DNA of 64,000 nucleotides from Spirometra erinaceieuropaei (taxonomy: Eukaryota > Platyhelminthes > Cestoda > Diphyllobothriidea > Diphyllobothriidae): the NCBI GenBank assembly GCA_902702965.1, contig CACRXP010000009.1, forward strand, positions 1,446,930 through 1,510,929, read 5' to 3'. Of the stretch, positions 29,976 through 42,050 are shown in pieces (within the stretch, counting starts at the first letter, position 1; every line of letters begins with the position of its first letter). The notes beneath the pieces were generated by a model. It searched no databases and was not told the origin of the DNA. It worked only from the letters and a program-made list of their open reading frames with translations. A program made the translations under genes and the position numbers.

Positions 29976-32900
29976 TGAGATATTACAAAAAATCCCAGAA
30001 AGCCTCGTGGATCGCCTAATCTCCAGAGACTAAGACAATGGGATCCTTGCGAGCGCGTATGCGTTTTTGATTAATTCATTGCCTCTGGTAATGTCCGACA
30101 CCCGCCTTCTCCCAAAGAGACGGCCGGATTCGGACATTCTGGCTATATTTTGTCTTACACTACAGACTGCTCTTCTTCCACTGCTCAGTTTGTTTGTTTT
30201 GAAAATCTAACCTCCATTCTTTGTTCTAATAATTGAAAAATGCCTCATGGGTTCAACTCACTGCCCAAATACTATCTATCTACGTTAGGTCTGCCAATGA
30301 TATTTGTCTTGATTACTGTCTCATCAATTATGTTGGTCTTCAGCATTTCAGTACATTAAGTGCCTTTCTTAATTAAATGATCATTGTTAATGACCAAAAC
30401 ATCTGTTGATGGAAGGACGAAACGTGCTGCATGCATGCCTGGGGTAATTTGACCAAGAAACGCCAAGTAATTTTGAAAATGGATCTCGTTTCGGTTGACT
30501 TGCATACCAGAGGGGCAAGCATTGAATGCGACTCAAACTCATCAATCGCAAACATTTCGCCTGACAACTAAATAATTTCTTATGACAATGCAAGTGACTG
30601 ATAGGAAAATTTTGACAAATGGAATGAATATAACTATAATATGGAGCAGCATGCAGCAACTGACAACGGACAAAATCCTGACTTACACAATAATTTGAAA
30701 CCCTATATATATAGTAGTATATACGGTAGTAGGTATAGTCTATCAGCTTCCACAAACAACCATGCAAATCATTATTATCCAATATATTAAAAAAAATATA
30801 CCGCACAATTTGTTTACTACCGACTTACAAATTGCATACTCTTACCTGCGTACAAAACGCATATGTCACTTGATGTTTCATAAGCAACATTTCTTTATAT
30901 TCGATATTAGAATGCTATTTAATAATTTCACGAATTGCTGTTCAAAACAACCGTATCAAATTCCTAAAGTGCATCCCATTTAAGGTTGACGAGGTTGACT
31001 AAATAAGTGTTCAGTTAATTTCTAAATCCAATCTCAAATTATTTATGATCAAGCTTGCGGGACTGAAATGTCACAGATGCACGACGGCTGAGAAACGAGA
31101 AAATGTTCGTATAATTCTCCTTTACATTGCTGCAAATTTTTGGCCGTCACAGCGAGCTTTGTAAAGAAACAAAAAACATCATTGCAGCCCAACAAATCCC
31201 ACCAGGTTAATATGCAATTTCAAATGTTTTAGCCGACATTAAAATCTGGTGTCAAAACCCACTAACAAGTCGTTGATGGAGAAAAAGGATATTTTTTTGA
31301 AAGTAAGCCATCTTATTGATTTATATTCTTTTGAACGAATAACGTACATCAAACATATGTCTCCCGGTATGAATGGGTACGAAATGTTGCTCCTTGTTCC
31401 AGTAAATGCCAACGGGTCCTTGCGGTGGGCATTTCGATACAGGTTTCACAACGATCACCCCATTTTGAGGCAAATTTTAGAACTACACATCGTCAATAGC
31501 CTTTGGCTGCAACGCCTTCCGTTTTCGATATAACTGTTGTAATCTCAGCTGTCTGTGTTTTTAAGGAGGAAGAGAGGAACGTCTATTAGATTCTTTTAAA
31601 AGCTTAAGCTCTTAAATTTGCACAGAAGTATGTCGTCAAAAACCGACAGTAGCGAGAGAACAAGGAACGACTGTGAGATCGAAACAAATGCCCTGGGCTT
31701 AGAATCTGCAATCGAGTCCGCAGAGCTTCGTATGAGAAGACGAGTTCATGGTGCCCTTGACCAAGCTCTCCCCAGTGGTCTTAGCCTGAACAATTTAAGT
31801 CTCATGTTTCACCCGAACAGATCAATAGTTTATATGGTCACAAAGTCGAGACAAAACACTGTTCCGAAGTTTTTGTCGGTAGCCAGAGCTGCTGTCCTCC
31901 GTCCCACATCTGGTTAATGTTCGTTTATGAGTGAACTTTGGCTTCCTTTGTCTTGTTGACTTATCTACAAGATTATTTTAGCCTTATTCACCACGCAGTA
32001 AACCAGGCTCCTCATCTGACGCTCGTTCCGTTCTTCACTTCTATCTTATTGACGGGAGCGTGCGTGATTGCATTGCATTGTCACTCACAGTGAATTTCTC
32101 AGCGTTTCGTTTTCGTGTCGCGAATGGTAACTGTGAGGCCATATAATTTGTGTGCTGTGTGCTCTCACCCTGTAAGCTGTTTTGCCGAAATCGCCCCGGC
32201 GAATAACTGTTCCTGCTTATTTTCTTACTCCCTTTCGGGCTCTGGCAGGTTGTAGGAGTTCTAAAACAGCATGCCATACCCTAAAGTAGCAAGCAAATGT
32301 ATGGTTTGCCGTGTCAAGAGACAGATTCGCTATGTCTGAGGCATTATGTCAGGGATTTGGTGCTCACGGAGGTTATCGGAATCATTAAAGGCTTCAGCCG
32401 GCAAGAACGAGAAGTATGTTTTGGTCTGGTTTGAATAACCACACAGTGTGCTACATCTTCAGTTGGTTTTGCATTTCTAGGTTTATGAGCAGGACGTTAG
32501 GGGGCAAATCACCTGTGGTGGATGTAAACAACGGCATGAGGACAAAAGCAACCGGATCGAATAATGAGGCTGCGAGTTCGGAGTTATCTTAAGGAAGGTT
32601 TAATTTGAAGAACTTATTTTGGCTTATTTGAGGAAAAGTGTAAAGTCGCGCACAAGCACCGACCGTAATGCAACAGGTTATTGCGGATATTTTGCCTGAA
32701 TTAGAATAGAGGAGGAGAGATATCTATGAGCACCATCGGTGATTTGACATTTATACCTATGTTTTGGCACGCATGAGTGACATATTTTTGCAAAATGACT
32801 TGGTTTTTGAAAGGAGGTTCTAATTTCGCATGGTAATTTCCTCAGATCGTATCAATATTTCCTACTTAACAAAGTGCACTTTATGTCGGCATGCCAACAT

Positions 32901-34148
32901 TTCCCACCGCTACATCACCGCATGGATGAACGGTTCGTACACGCGAGTAGTTCAGGGAGTATGAAAGGAAGGTTAAAGCCGATTTATCTGAGCATTTTGC
33001 AATATAATTAATTTGGCAAGTTGTGATTCGTCGCTTGGCAGACCGGATAATTTGGTCCTAACCAAGACGGGCAGCCAGACTGAAAGGGTTCGTTCGCAAA
33101 ATGGCCTCTACGACATTCCCACCCATATGCGATCCTAGTCTTCCACATGAAAACCTAAAATGCGTCCACAGTCAGGAACATAATTTGTCCATCGGGACAC
33201 AACTTAATTTGTGAGTTGTTTTGATTATGCTCCCAGTTCTGCACTTGATCGACAGACGTACTGGCCTCGGCTCGCCCTGCCGATCGCTGAGGTACCACAT
33301 AGGACTTCCAATACTGGCCAGTTATTGGGTAGGGCTCCGCCATCACCATCTTTTCCATCGACGACCGCAGGTGCGTGTTCGGAAGTTAAATGGGGTAGCT
33401 AAGCAGTTACGGTGTTCGCTCAGTTTTACTCTTTGTTGCTCCTTATTGTCATTCTAGTCATAGAACATGCAGATTTTGGCAAAATGTTCATCTCAATTAA
33501 AGCTTAAAGAAGTGGCCAAATACTATATAAGTATGCCACTTAATTACATGTTTTATTTCGGTGGAGTATGTGAAGGTAGCCAAAACGCCATCGATAATTT
33601 CGTTGGGTCGATAGTTCCAGTCGCTCGGCGACAACCTGCGGGGCTGAAGATTGAGGCGCAAGGCACAACTGGACGAGAAAATCTCGCAACTCAGTCGGCC
33701 AGCGCACCTCCCACAACTCGTTTTTTATCTTACTTAAAACTCATGTGTTTCCCGTAGTAGAGCCCATTTCACTGCCTCAGTTAGGGCAAGTCGAGAGAAA
33801 CTGGTTGTGGTTTTCCTGACAGATATTCTTAGGAAAGTAAAGTCTCACTTGTAATTGTAATTGTAATTGTTATCATATTTTTCTTTCAATTTTGTTTTCT
33901 CTTCAGTAATCGAGAAGCGACACATTGAGTAGCAGTCTGTTTTTCTTTTTTGATACCAAATAAAATATACTGTCCAACGTGCCGCTTTAACGTATGATCT
34001 CGCAACTCCTTTGTAAAGGGAAGACACACTTGTCTCTTCTGTGCCGTGATATCCCTATTTGGGCATGTTTGCATCTTTTAGATATTTGACACTTTTGCGA
34101 ACACAACAAAAGTGTCGTTGGGACGCATTTTTAATGCATATATGCCTA
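29976..34148 (+). repeat. Modules M10-M18 and M20, unit 2
   Basis: This is the cleanest run of the middle of the composite repeat: M10 (30006), M11 (30393), one M12 (30760), M13 (31000), M14 (31540), M15 (32070), M16 (32700), M18 (33200), M20 (33600). The SINE and duplicated M12 of the 4 kb and 57 kb copies are absent. The minus frame 30387-30806 (139 codons) is the longest version of the M11 frame and extends into M12. No protein family is recognised. Confidence 0.8.
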
Positions 34149-35206
34149 CAGTGCGTGACCGATCTCATGAAATGTTGGCGAAATTCTAAAATGTGTTTCT
34201 TATTAGGAAGGACTACCTAGGTGGAGTTATAATATTGATTAGCATGCAGCATAATCCTTTAGCATTTTGGACTCCCCAGGATGTCAACTTTTAGATGCAC
34301 TCCTTTCTGACCTTCTGTAGAAAGCGAGCTCGGCAGAAACCTTATTACATATGTAGCGTGCATTTTTCGTATTGAATTTCGATGGTCTTACAGATTCAAA
34401 TATATTTTATAGAAAACGTCCACACGACTATGCCTTCTCTTACTTGTTCTTTAGAAAATCAAATTTTCTTCATATTTTATACCCGAAGATAATGTATATT
34501 TAGGTTTTAAAGGTTTCTAATCATGAGATTTTCAAGAGCGTGTGATGTCCGTACATTTATTGGTATATTTGGGTTTTGAAATGGTTTCCATTTATGAGAT
34601 TTCCAAGAGCGTGCGATGTCCAGATCAGCATCCTAAATGTCCGTTAACCAATGCTTCTCATGAAGAGTACAACACAGTTTGGATCCATTGCAAAATTTTA
34701 TGAACTCTATATGGTATCTTCTGAAAGTCAAAAAGGAATATATGATTCTCCTTAGGCGGATAGCATGCACTTTGTTAACTGGGACAGCTAAACGCTGATG
34801 CAATGGCAGATCTGGCTCAAATGTTTTCGAAAATTCGAAGAATTTTTAAAACCTAAAAAAACACTTTCTTCGGGTATAAAATATGAAGACAGTGTGATTT
34901 TCTATCGAAGGGGTAAGAGAAGGCATAATCTTGTTCACGTTCTCTATAATATTTATTTGAATCTGCAAGACCATCGAAAATCAATACGAAAAATGCACGC
35001 TATATATTAAAAAAAATTTGCGGAGCTCGGTTTCTGCAGAAGGTTAGAAAGAAGTGCGTCCAAACGAAGACATCCTAGTTAGTCCAAAATGCTATAGGAT
35101 TATGCTGCATGCTAATCAATATTATTATCCTACCTATGTAATCCCTTCTAATCGATAACGCATTTGAAAGTTTCGACCAACATTTCATGAGACAGTGCAC
35201 GCACTG
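34149..35206. repeat. Foldback element A, best full copy
   Basis: The left arm starts CAGTGCGTGACCGATCTC and the right arm ends CCAACATTTCATGAGAC...CACGCACTG, giving terminal CAGTGCGTG/CACGCACTG. The arms are about 370 bases each, with paired landmarks such as TCAAATATATTTTATAG and its inverse, and ACCCGAAGATAATG and its inverse. The middle is about 290 bases. No coding frame. The eight bases beside each end do not match, so I see no target duplication. Confidence 0.8.
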
Positions 35207-36534
35207 CCCAAAGTAGCAAAACTTGCTCCAAATTTCTCTTTCGTATCCTTCTTAGACAAAAGTTGTACAGACCTTTTATGTGCTGAGATTTTAGCGGAAT
35301 ACTTGGATGTTGCGCCATCCCATTGTTCTGCAATTCCTGCAAAGATGTTCAGCACAGTTGTTCTCGCTGCCATAACATACTGGGTATCTAAAATCGACTC
35401 GGATGTCGCCATAAATGTCCACAGCGATAACCCCTCCACCCACTTCATCTCCACCGCAATTATCAGTGTTCCTTGGCAGAAATTTGGACATCTGCTATAA
35501 TATTGCGCCATATGCTCTACTTGGAATGTGTCCCGAGTAGTTGTGAAACGTACATTTTCTACCTTGACAAACTTCCGTGTACATAATCTATAATAGACCC
35601 ACGTGTAAACTTATTTCTTGCAGCCTTTTCCCAAACTCAGCCTGCAAATAATGACGTCTTACCTTCCCAATGTTACTTTAGTATATATAATCAAACTGAA
35701 TTCCGAGATATCCAGCTAATTGGCATTACAACGTCGTCAGCAACTCGCACGCGTCTCTGCATCTTTTCGAGAAATGGGTTTGACACTTCCATGGCCGTAT
35801 ACACAATCTCAAAGAATCGAACGATGGAATCGGAAGTGCAATACCCAGTAATCCTAAAGCCTGTCCGACGGAATTTGCGATTGGTGGTTGCTGGACTTCA
35901 GCGTTATTCAGACGATTAGTTCCCTTAGTCATTTTAAGGCAGACGTTCGCATATAAAGAAGACAATGATCGTTTAAGAAACCTAAGCAGAATTTCGAATG
36001 CTAACACCAACAAAACTTTAGGGATTAAAAAATTGAACTTTTCCAATCTTCTCCCAGATAGTTTCACAGGATGTTCAAGTATCTTAGACTCACAGTCTTC
36101 GCGACGCCGTTTAATGCGGTTAACGGCAGTTGTGTTGTTTAAGCAGTATAATACAATCATGAAAATATCTAAGTCACATTTCAGAAGCTGTCCTAAGGTC
36201 TAAGGCAGATATTATAGTAGCGGAGACTTTCTGGCTGAGGTGTAACCGAAAGAAGACTTCAGTGTGGCTAAATCATGCAAGCCATCCAAATCAATTTTGC
36301 TGGAAACGCCTTCATCAGTCGCGTTACGGCCACCACTCGTCCCGCTGTGTTTTGGAATTCGATTTAGGATCATGCAGGAACTCGCAAAAGGAGACTGCCG
36401 ACAAATTCACTTGAGAGCGGAATGGCTGCCTCTAGTTTATTACTCTTTATCCCACCAATCGCACGCAATTTTAGGTTTGCTCCACGTAGTACTCGAGCCC
36501 AGTTTATATTCCTGATCTCAATGGAGGGCAAAAC
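35207..36534 (+). repeat. Modules M2 and M3, unit 2
   Basis: M2 carries the plus frame 35195-35500 (FLDKSCTDLL, ILAEYLDVAPSH) and an overlapping minus frame of 108 codons. M3 has the minus frame 35726-36160 (144 codons) and the plus frame 36264-36515. Each has a relative at 13.3-15.4 kb. None shows a known domain. Confidence 0.7.
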
Positions 36535-36688
36535 GGGCTCCTAGCTCAACGCTACAACGTCAGACCCAATCCCAAGGATGCCAGGGGTGAATCCCAGATG
36601 TGCGAGCCTGGGGTCCGCTAAGGCTGGCTGATATTGGCTAATAAGTCCGAAATGGTCTTCCCGTTATTCCGCGTGATCTGCATTTAAG
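36535..36688 (+). mobile_element. SINE-II, copy 3
   Basis: Head GGGCTCCTAGCTCAACG and body GGCTGGCTGATATTGGC as in the other three copies, in the same junction between M3 and M5. Confidence 0.75.
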
Positions 36689-37482
36689 TCCATTCCAAAA
36701 ACGTTGGCTGTCGTTCTCCTTCCAGCAAAGCATCTGTGAAATTCCACGTTAGTTTTGATGCTGTTCTTATTATTCAACGTGGAAACCAAGCACTTGGTGC
36801 ACTGTATGCTCTTTCATGTCACGGTTTCTATCCGCAGGAGGAGGAGGAGGAGGAGGGGGAAGAACATATTAAAGGGAACTACACTTTGTTTCCACTGTCC
36901 GTGGCATTGTAACAGCTGACGACTTGTACAGCAAAGACTCTCTGGAATCCAGCCCGAACTCTGCCGGCCCAGAGGCAAAAATGTTTAGATTTGATCTTGT
37001 CTTGGCGACGCCAGTCAATCAGGCCAAACGGAACCTACATGGTGATTCCATTTTATAACTTCAGGGTACGAGTACATAACATTTATAACGTCAGTAAATC
37101 TTCGTTATCTTAGAGTAAATTGTTTCGGACTTGACCACTATTTGGGTGTCGTCTAGTCTCGCACTGCGGGGACACTGCAGAGCGGGATGTAGTCCAGACA
37201 CCTATTCACTGTGTCAATACAAATCTATACTACCCTAAACATGAAGATTTGCGCAGAATGTATTCATCAATTCCGAAAAACTGTCAAGAACGGCAGATGA
37301 TGCACACAGGCGCAATGCAGTCCACTCACAGACCTGTTGGCCACATCGTAAAGCAAACCGCATTTAGTTCAGAGCTGAGATCCAGATGCCGTTGTCCTTG
37401 GTAAGAGGTGAGATTAGTGGTAAAGAGCATCGCTCAACTTAATTCAAATATGACGGGGTTTATTTGAAGCGAACACATCAAA
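36689..37482 (+). repeat. Module M5, unit 2/3 boundary, with an AGG microsatellite
   Basis: This is a full M5. An (AGG)7 run at 36836-36858 stands where copy 2 has GGATGAGGGGGG. The tRNA palindrome of 22570 is absent here (GTAAATTGTTTCGGAC is continuous), so this is an empty site for it. Confidence 0.75.
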
Positions 37483-39797
37483 TCACATGCGCGACCGATC
37501 TCATGAAATGTTGGCCGATTAGGGAGGATTAATAAGGTGACGTTGTAATTTTAATCATCATGTAGCATAATCCTATAGTATTTGGACTCGCCAGGATTTC
37601 AGCCTTTTAGTACAATGATTTTCAGTCGCCTGTAGGAATCGTATTTGGTAAATATGACTGCTTATGTAGCCTGCATTTTTCCCATTGATTTTCGATTGTC
37701 ATAAAAATGTAAATATTTTTTTATAAAAAACATGCACGAAAGTACGCTTTCTTTTACTCGTTTGATAGAAAATTACACTGTCTTTATGATTTAGACTGTA
37801 AAGAATGTTATCTTTCGGAATTAAATAGTTTCTAATGATCAGGTGTTTAAGACCGTGCGATGTCCATATACACTAGGAACATGGACAGCCATATTTTCAG
37901 CCCCAAAAGGCGCAGAAAAGCTGCCCATTTGAGGATGTCCGTTCTCAAGCATTGGTGTTGCAAAAACATTGGTCGGATGTGTTAGTGCAACCCCAGCCGA
38001 TATAATCAAACCCCAGTCGTCCGTAATTAGGTACCAGTAGTAATACGTGCTTTTACAGGTGGGTTCGGGGAACGCACAGGCGACGAGCTCAAGTAATCGT
38101 GGGGCTACCAAACCACAACTTACCAAATCATTTGCCATCTTATGAGAACTATGAGCTCTTTGAGACAAGTCGGGTGCTTCGAATGCAGATAACACATTTC
38201 AATGCGCATCCAGTTCAGAAGGATGATTTTACTAAAGTTAACTCTGATTTACCAGGTCTTCACATCCTTTTGTGACTGTTAATCTGACACATTGCCGACA
38301 AGTTCAATGGATGTCTTATTTCAGCTCAGTAGGCGCGAGAACGTTGTGATTGTGCGAAAGAGGAGCTGAGTTTGGTCTAATGAACAGATCATGACACTCC
38401 AATTCTGGGACCGCGCCCAGGTAATGGAAAAAACAGCACTTTGTTCCATTTTTGGAACGGTGCTCATGATTCATTCATCCTCCAAGGCCGAATCGAGGTC
38501 TACGTGTGCAGAACATTGATGCCAGTGCCAAAAGCGCCTTTTCTCAGCTTCAAATACTATTTTTATGCCAAAACTGAGTGATGATCGTGTCTGAGACACA
38601 CCTCGTCAGAATACAATATGTCTTTTAAGCTGACAGTAATCTGACAAATGAACACCCCTACAGTTTAAAGGAAGCAATTGGTGTTCTCTGAATACTTTAA
38701 CAACAAAATCAAAGGACATAGTTGACCTAGTTAGCTTGAGTTCGTGAGTGACCTTAAATTCTGGACACAGCTGCATGTGCTCAGAATTGATCTTCACGCG
38801 TTTCAACAATATGTCGCTACCAAAGTGTGTGGAAGCATCATTCACTTTCTAACTCGACAAGTCAGTGAATTTCTCTTTGACTTGTAAATGCATTTACAAT
38901 GGATGAGCTAACTCATGAAATTATAACCGAAATTTTCGACTCGAAAATATTGCCTAGACAGGGTCGTCATATTAATCCCTATGCAGTACAATGCCACGCA
39001 ATTCAGTTAGTTTAGGATGCTGGCTTTTGAGCGAACATTTTTCGGCCACCTACAATGACCACTCTCGGTAAAATGTGACTACTTTATTAGCATCCGTTTT
39101 TCACATTACATTACGCGTTTCACCAATATGTCGCTACCAAAGCGCGTGGAAGAAGCATTCACTTTCTAGCTCGACCAGTCAGTGAATTTCTTTTTGACTT
39201 CGTGCACTTGTAACGTCCATACTGGTTAGTCCAGCATGCTCCACAAAAGGGCAGCAGCATGGACAGTCGGTTCCTGTGCGGCCTTATTCCTACTTAGACT
39301 ATTTCCCCGTACATCCAATTTTGATTACTCAAGCAGTTAGCTCTTTGTTTGGAAAATTCAATCATTCATATAACAAAATTAAAGGCAATTTTGGAGGTAT
39401 TTGCATTAGATGGGCTTATTCATGAAATTTTAACAAAAATTTTCGACTCGAAAATATTGCCTAGACAGCGTGGTCATATTAATACCTATGCAGTAAAATC
39501 CCACGCAATTCAGTTAGTTTAGGATGCTGGCTTTTTAAACGAACATTTTTCGGCCACCTGCAAAGACCACACTCGGCAAAAATTGACGACTTTAATAGCA
39601 TTGGGTTTTCGCATTAATTTTTCATGTCTTTATATATTCAAATATATTTCGTGGTTAACATGAAGGCAAATGTTCATTATTTCTCTCATTTGGTATAGAA
39701 TGACGTCTTCGTTAAATTTTATACTTGAAGGAAATGAATAATTCAGTTTTAAAGAAGATTTTCATTATGACATTTTTGAGACTATGAATTTATCTTT
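37483..39797 (+). repeat. Short A, M6, M7 and doubled M8, unit 3
   Basis: The minus frame 37839-38195 (118 codons) in M6 holds SLITDDWGL-like text (YLITDDWGLIIS), THPTNVFATPMLEN and FGAENMAV. M7 is at 38230-38910 and M8 text at 38940 and 39440. The telomere-like tract is deleted in this copy. Confidence 0.7.
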
Positions 39798-40660
39798 AGA
39801 ATAGAGAGTGGCGAGTGAACGTTCCTTTCGGTAAATTCTCATCAGGCCGATACAGTTACATAGGGCGGGGTACAGTGAGTAAAACAAAAATCTATAAAAG
39901 TTAGGTTTTAAATTACAGGCTCGGCAAGAGCGGAAGTGCGCCGAAAGTTGTATGTGGTTAGTCAACCTTTGACCATGGAAAGCGCGGAGCCTGAACAAGG
40001 TTCTTTTGGGCGCATAGGGTCGGTTTTCGTAACCTTATGGCGGCCGCTTCTGCTGTTGCTAACAGGCGCTGGCCCAGTAGCTTAGGGTAGCTCGAGGGGA
40101 CCTTGTAAATCACACGAAATGCTTCGGTTGGGTCCACACGATGCCCTGAGTCCACTGCATGCGCAAGGATGCCGCTGTCTATTCTCCTAGTTTCACCCTT
40201 TGCCAGCCATGCGGGAAGGTGCTCTCGTATTCTTTGGAAAGGCGACGACTCGTACGACCAATATGACCTGCTCCACAGGAGCAAGTGAGTGAGTAGATGC
40301 ACATTGAGGCGGTCTGAGGTGGCAGCCTATCCTTGCATTCTCCGCGTAGAATAGGGTTAGTGGAGAATGATATGCGAACCCTTGCTGCTGGGAAGGTTCC
40401 CGAGACAGCTTGGTCAAGGCGTCTTCTTAGGAGTTCACCTGCAGCGTCTCCTTGGAAGGGGACTTTGAGGAACAACGTTTTCTTTTCGGCGGTTAGTGTG
40501 GTAGGATTTGCAGGTCGTTCGGCAAGGTTCTTTACAATGAACCTGTCAGGGTACCCATTTTCGCGAACTAAGTCCTGGATTTTTCTAAGTTCCTCCTCGA
40601 TACTATCTGTCGAACAAATTTTTCTAGCCCTTTGTGCCAAACGCCTGACTAGATTTTATA
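39798..40660 (-). pseudogene. Second PLE family: RT C-terminus and GIY-YIG endonuclease
   Basis: From 40660 downward the frame carries ARKICSTDSIEEELRKIQ, the post-RT linker RISFSTNPILRG, and CSCGAGHIGRTSRRLSK with the CCHH-type and YIGRT features of a PLE GIY-YIG nuclease. A frameshift near 40220 moves the rest into the overlapping frame 39958-40302, with RIREHLPAWLAKGETR, a HAVDSGHRVD block, ATAEAAAIRLRKPTLC and QKNLV.APRFPW. The frame ends at 39958-39960 and a 3' region reaches about 39798. The RT core is missing. It differs from the 667 family in sequence and linker. Confidence 0.85.
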
Positions 40661-42050
40661 GAAAACATGCACGAAAGTATGCTAACTCCTAACCTCAACC
40701 CTAACGGTCGATCAGGTGGGGCTTCCAAACCACACCTTACCAAATCATTTGCCATCTTATTAGACGTAGGAGAACAGTCGGGCACTTCGATTGCAGATAG
40801 CACATTTCAACGCGCATTGAGTTCAGGAGGACGATTTTACGAAAGTTTACTCAAAATTCTCAGGTCTTGACATCCTTTCGCGACTGTTAATCTGACACTT
40901 TGCCGACAAGTTCAAAGGATGCCTTATTTTAGCTCAGTAGAAACAATGACGTTGTGATTGTGTGAACGAGGAACTGAGTTGTGTCTAATGAAACAGATCA
41001 TGACACTCAACTACTGGGACCGCGCAAAGGCCACGGAAAATAACAGCACTTTGTTCCATTTTTGGAACGGTGCTCATGATTTATACATCCTCCAAGGCCA
41101 AATCGAGGTCTACGTGTGCACCGCATAGATGTCAGTGCCAAAAGCATGGTTAGTCGACCATGTTCCACAGAGGGGCAGCAGAATGAAAAATCGTTTCAGT
41201 TCAGCATTATTCCTAATTAGACTATTTACCTGGACTTCCAGTTTTGATAACTCGAGCAGATAGCTCTTTGTTTGGAAAAGTCAATCATTCATATAACAAA
41301 ACTAAGGGCAATTTTGGAGGTATTTGCATTAGATGGGCTTATTCATGAAATTTTAACCGAAATTTTCGAGTCGAAAATATTGCCTAGACGGAGTCGTCAT
41401 ATTAATCCCTCTGCAGTAAAATCTCAAGCAAGTCAGTTAGTTTAGGATGCTGGCTTTTGAGCGAACATTTTTCGGCCACCTACAAAGACCACACTCAGCA
41501 AAATGTGACTACTTTAATAGCATTTGGTTTCCACATTAATTTTTATGCCCTTATATATTCAAATATATTTCGTGGTAAACATGCACGAAACTATTCATTC
41601 TTTCACTCATTTGGTGTACAATTACATCTTCTTTAAATTTTATAATTGAAGGAAACGTACAACGCAGTTTTTAAGAACATTCTCGTTATGAGGTTTTTTA
41701 ATTTTTATTTCATAATACATCGTGCTCTGACACAAACTAGTGTTGCTTTTAAAGTTCAAAATGTGCTCACATTCACCGCTAAATTATATGAACTTAATTT
41801 TGTCTTTTTTAGTTGTGTATTGAAATGAATGATTTTCCATACAGGGAGAATATATTGCTTGTGATTTGGAAACCCTGAATACAAGTTTAACGGCAAGTCG
41901 GTTTCCAAATTATTCGGTATTAGGAAAAGTATTTTTCAACTCTATCTTACTTAACCTTCAAATACAAAAATTAAAATGGACGTAATTTTTTTAAAACTCA
42001 GAGAATGAATTAATAGCCACGTGTTTCAGGAATATATATTTAAATCTGTA
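40661..42050 (+). repeat. Partial A/M6, M7 and M8 repeated after the PLE
   Basis: After the PLE the text restarts in A (ATTTTATAGAAAACATGCACG), jumps to the telomere-like tract of M6 (40682-40706), then M7 (40870) and M8 (41350). So unit 3 goes through M6-M8 twice with the PLE between. Confidence 0.7.

Noticed and set aside
30387..30806. 139-codon minus frame as a host gene
   Set aside because: It lies in the repeated modules M11-M12; two overlapping frames are equally open and no motif or splice structure is visible.
34149..35206. Element A as a hAT transposon, because its ends start CAG.G
   Set aside because: No 8-bp target duplication at any copy and no transposase; the resemblance is a few bases.
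35185..35511. Minus-strand 108-codon frame as a Merlin/IS-type transposase
   Set aside because: No DDE-type motif could be placed and the homologous sequence at 13.4 kb is not open on that strand.
40333..40692. 119-codon plus frame over the second PLE
   Set aside because: Shadow of the minus-strand PLE protein.
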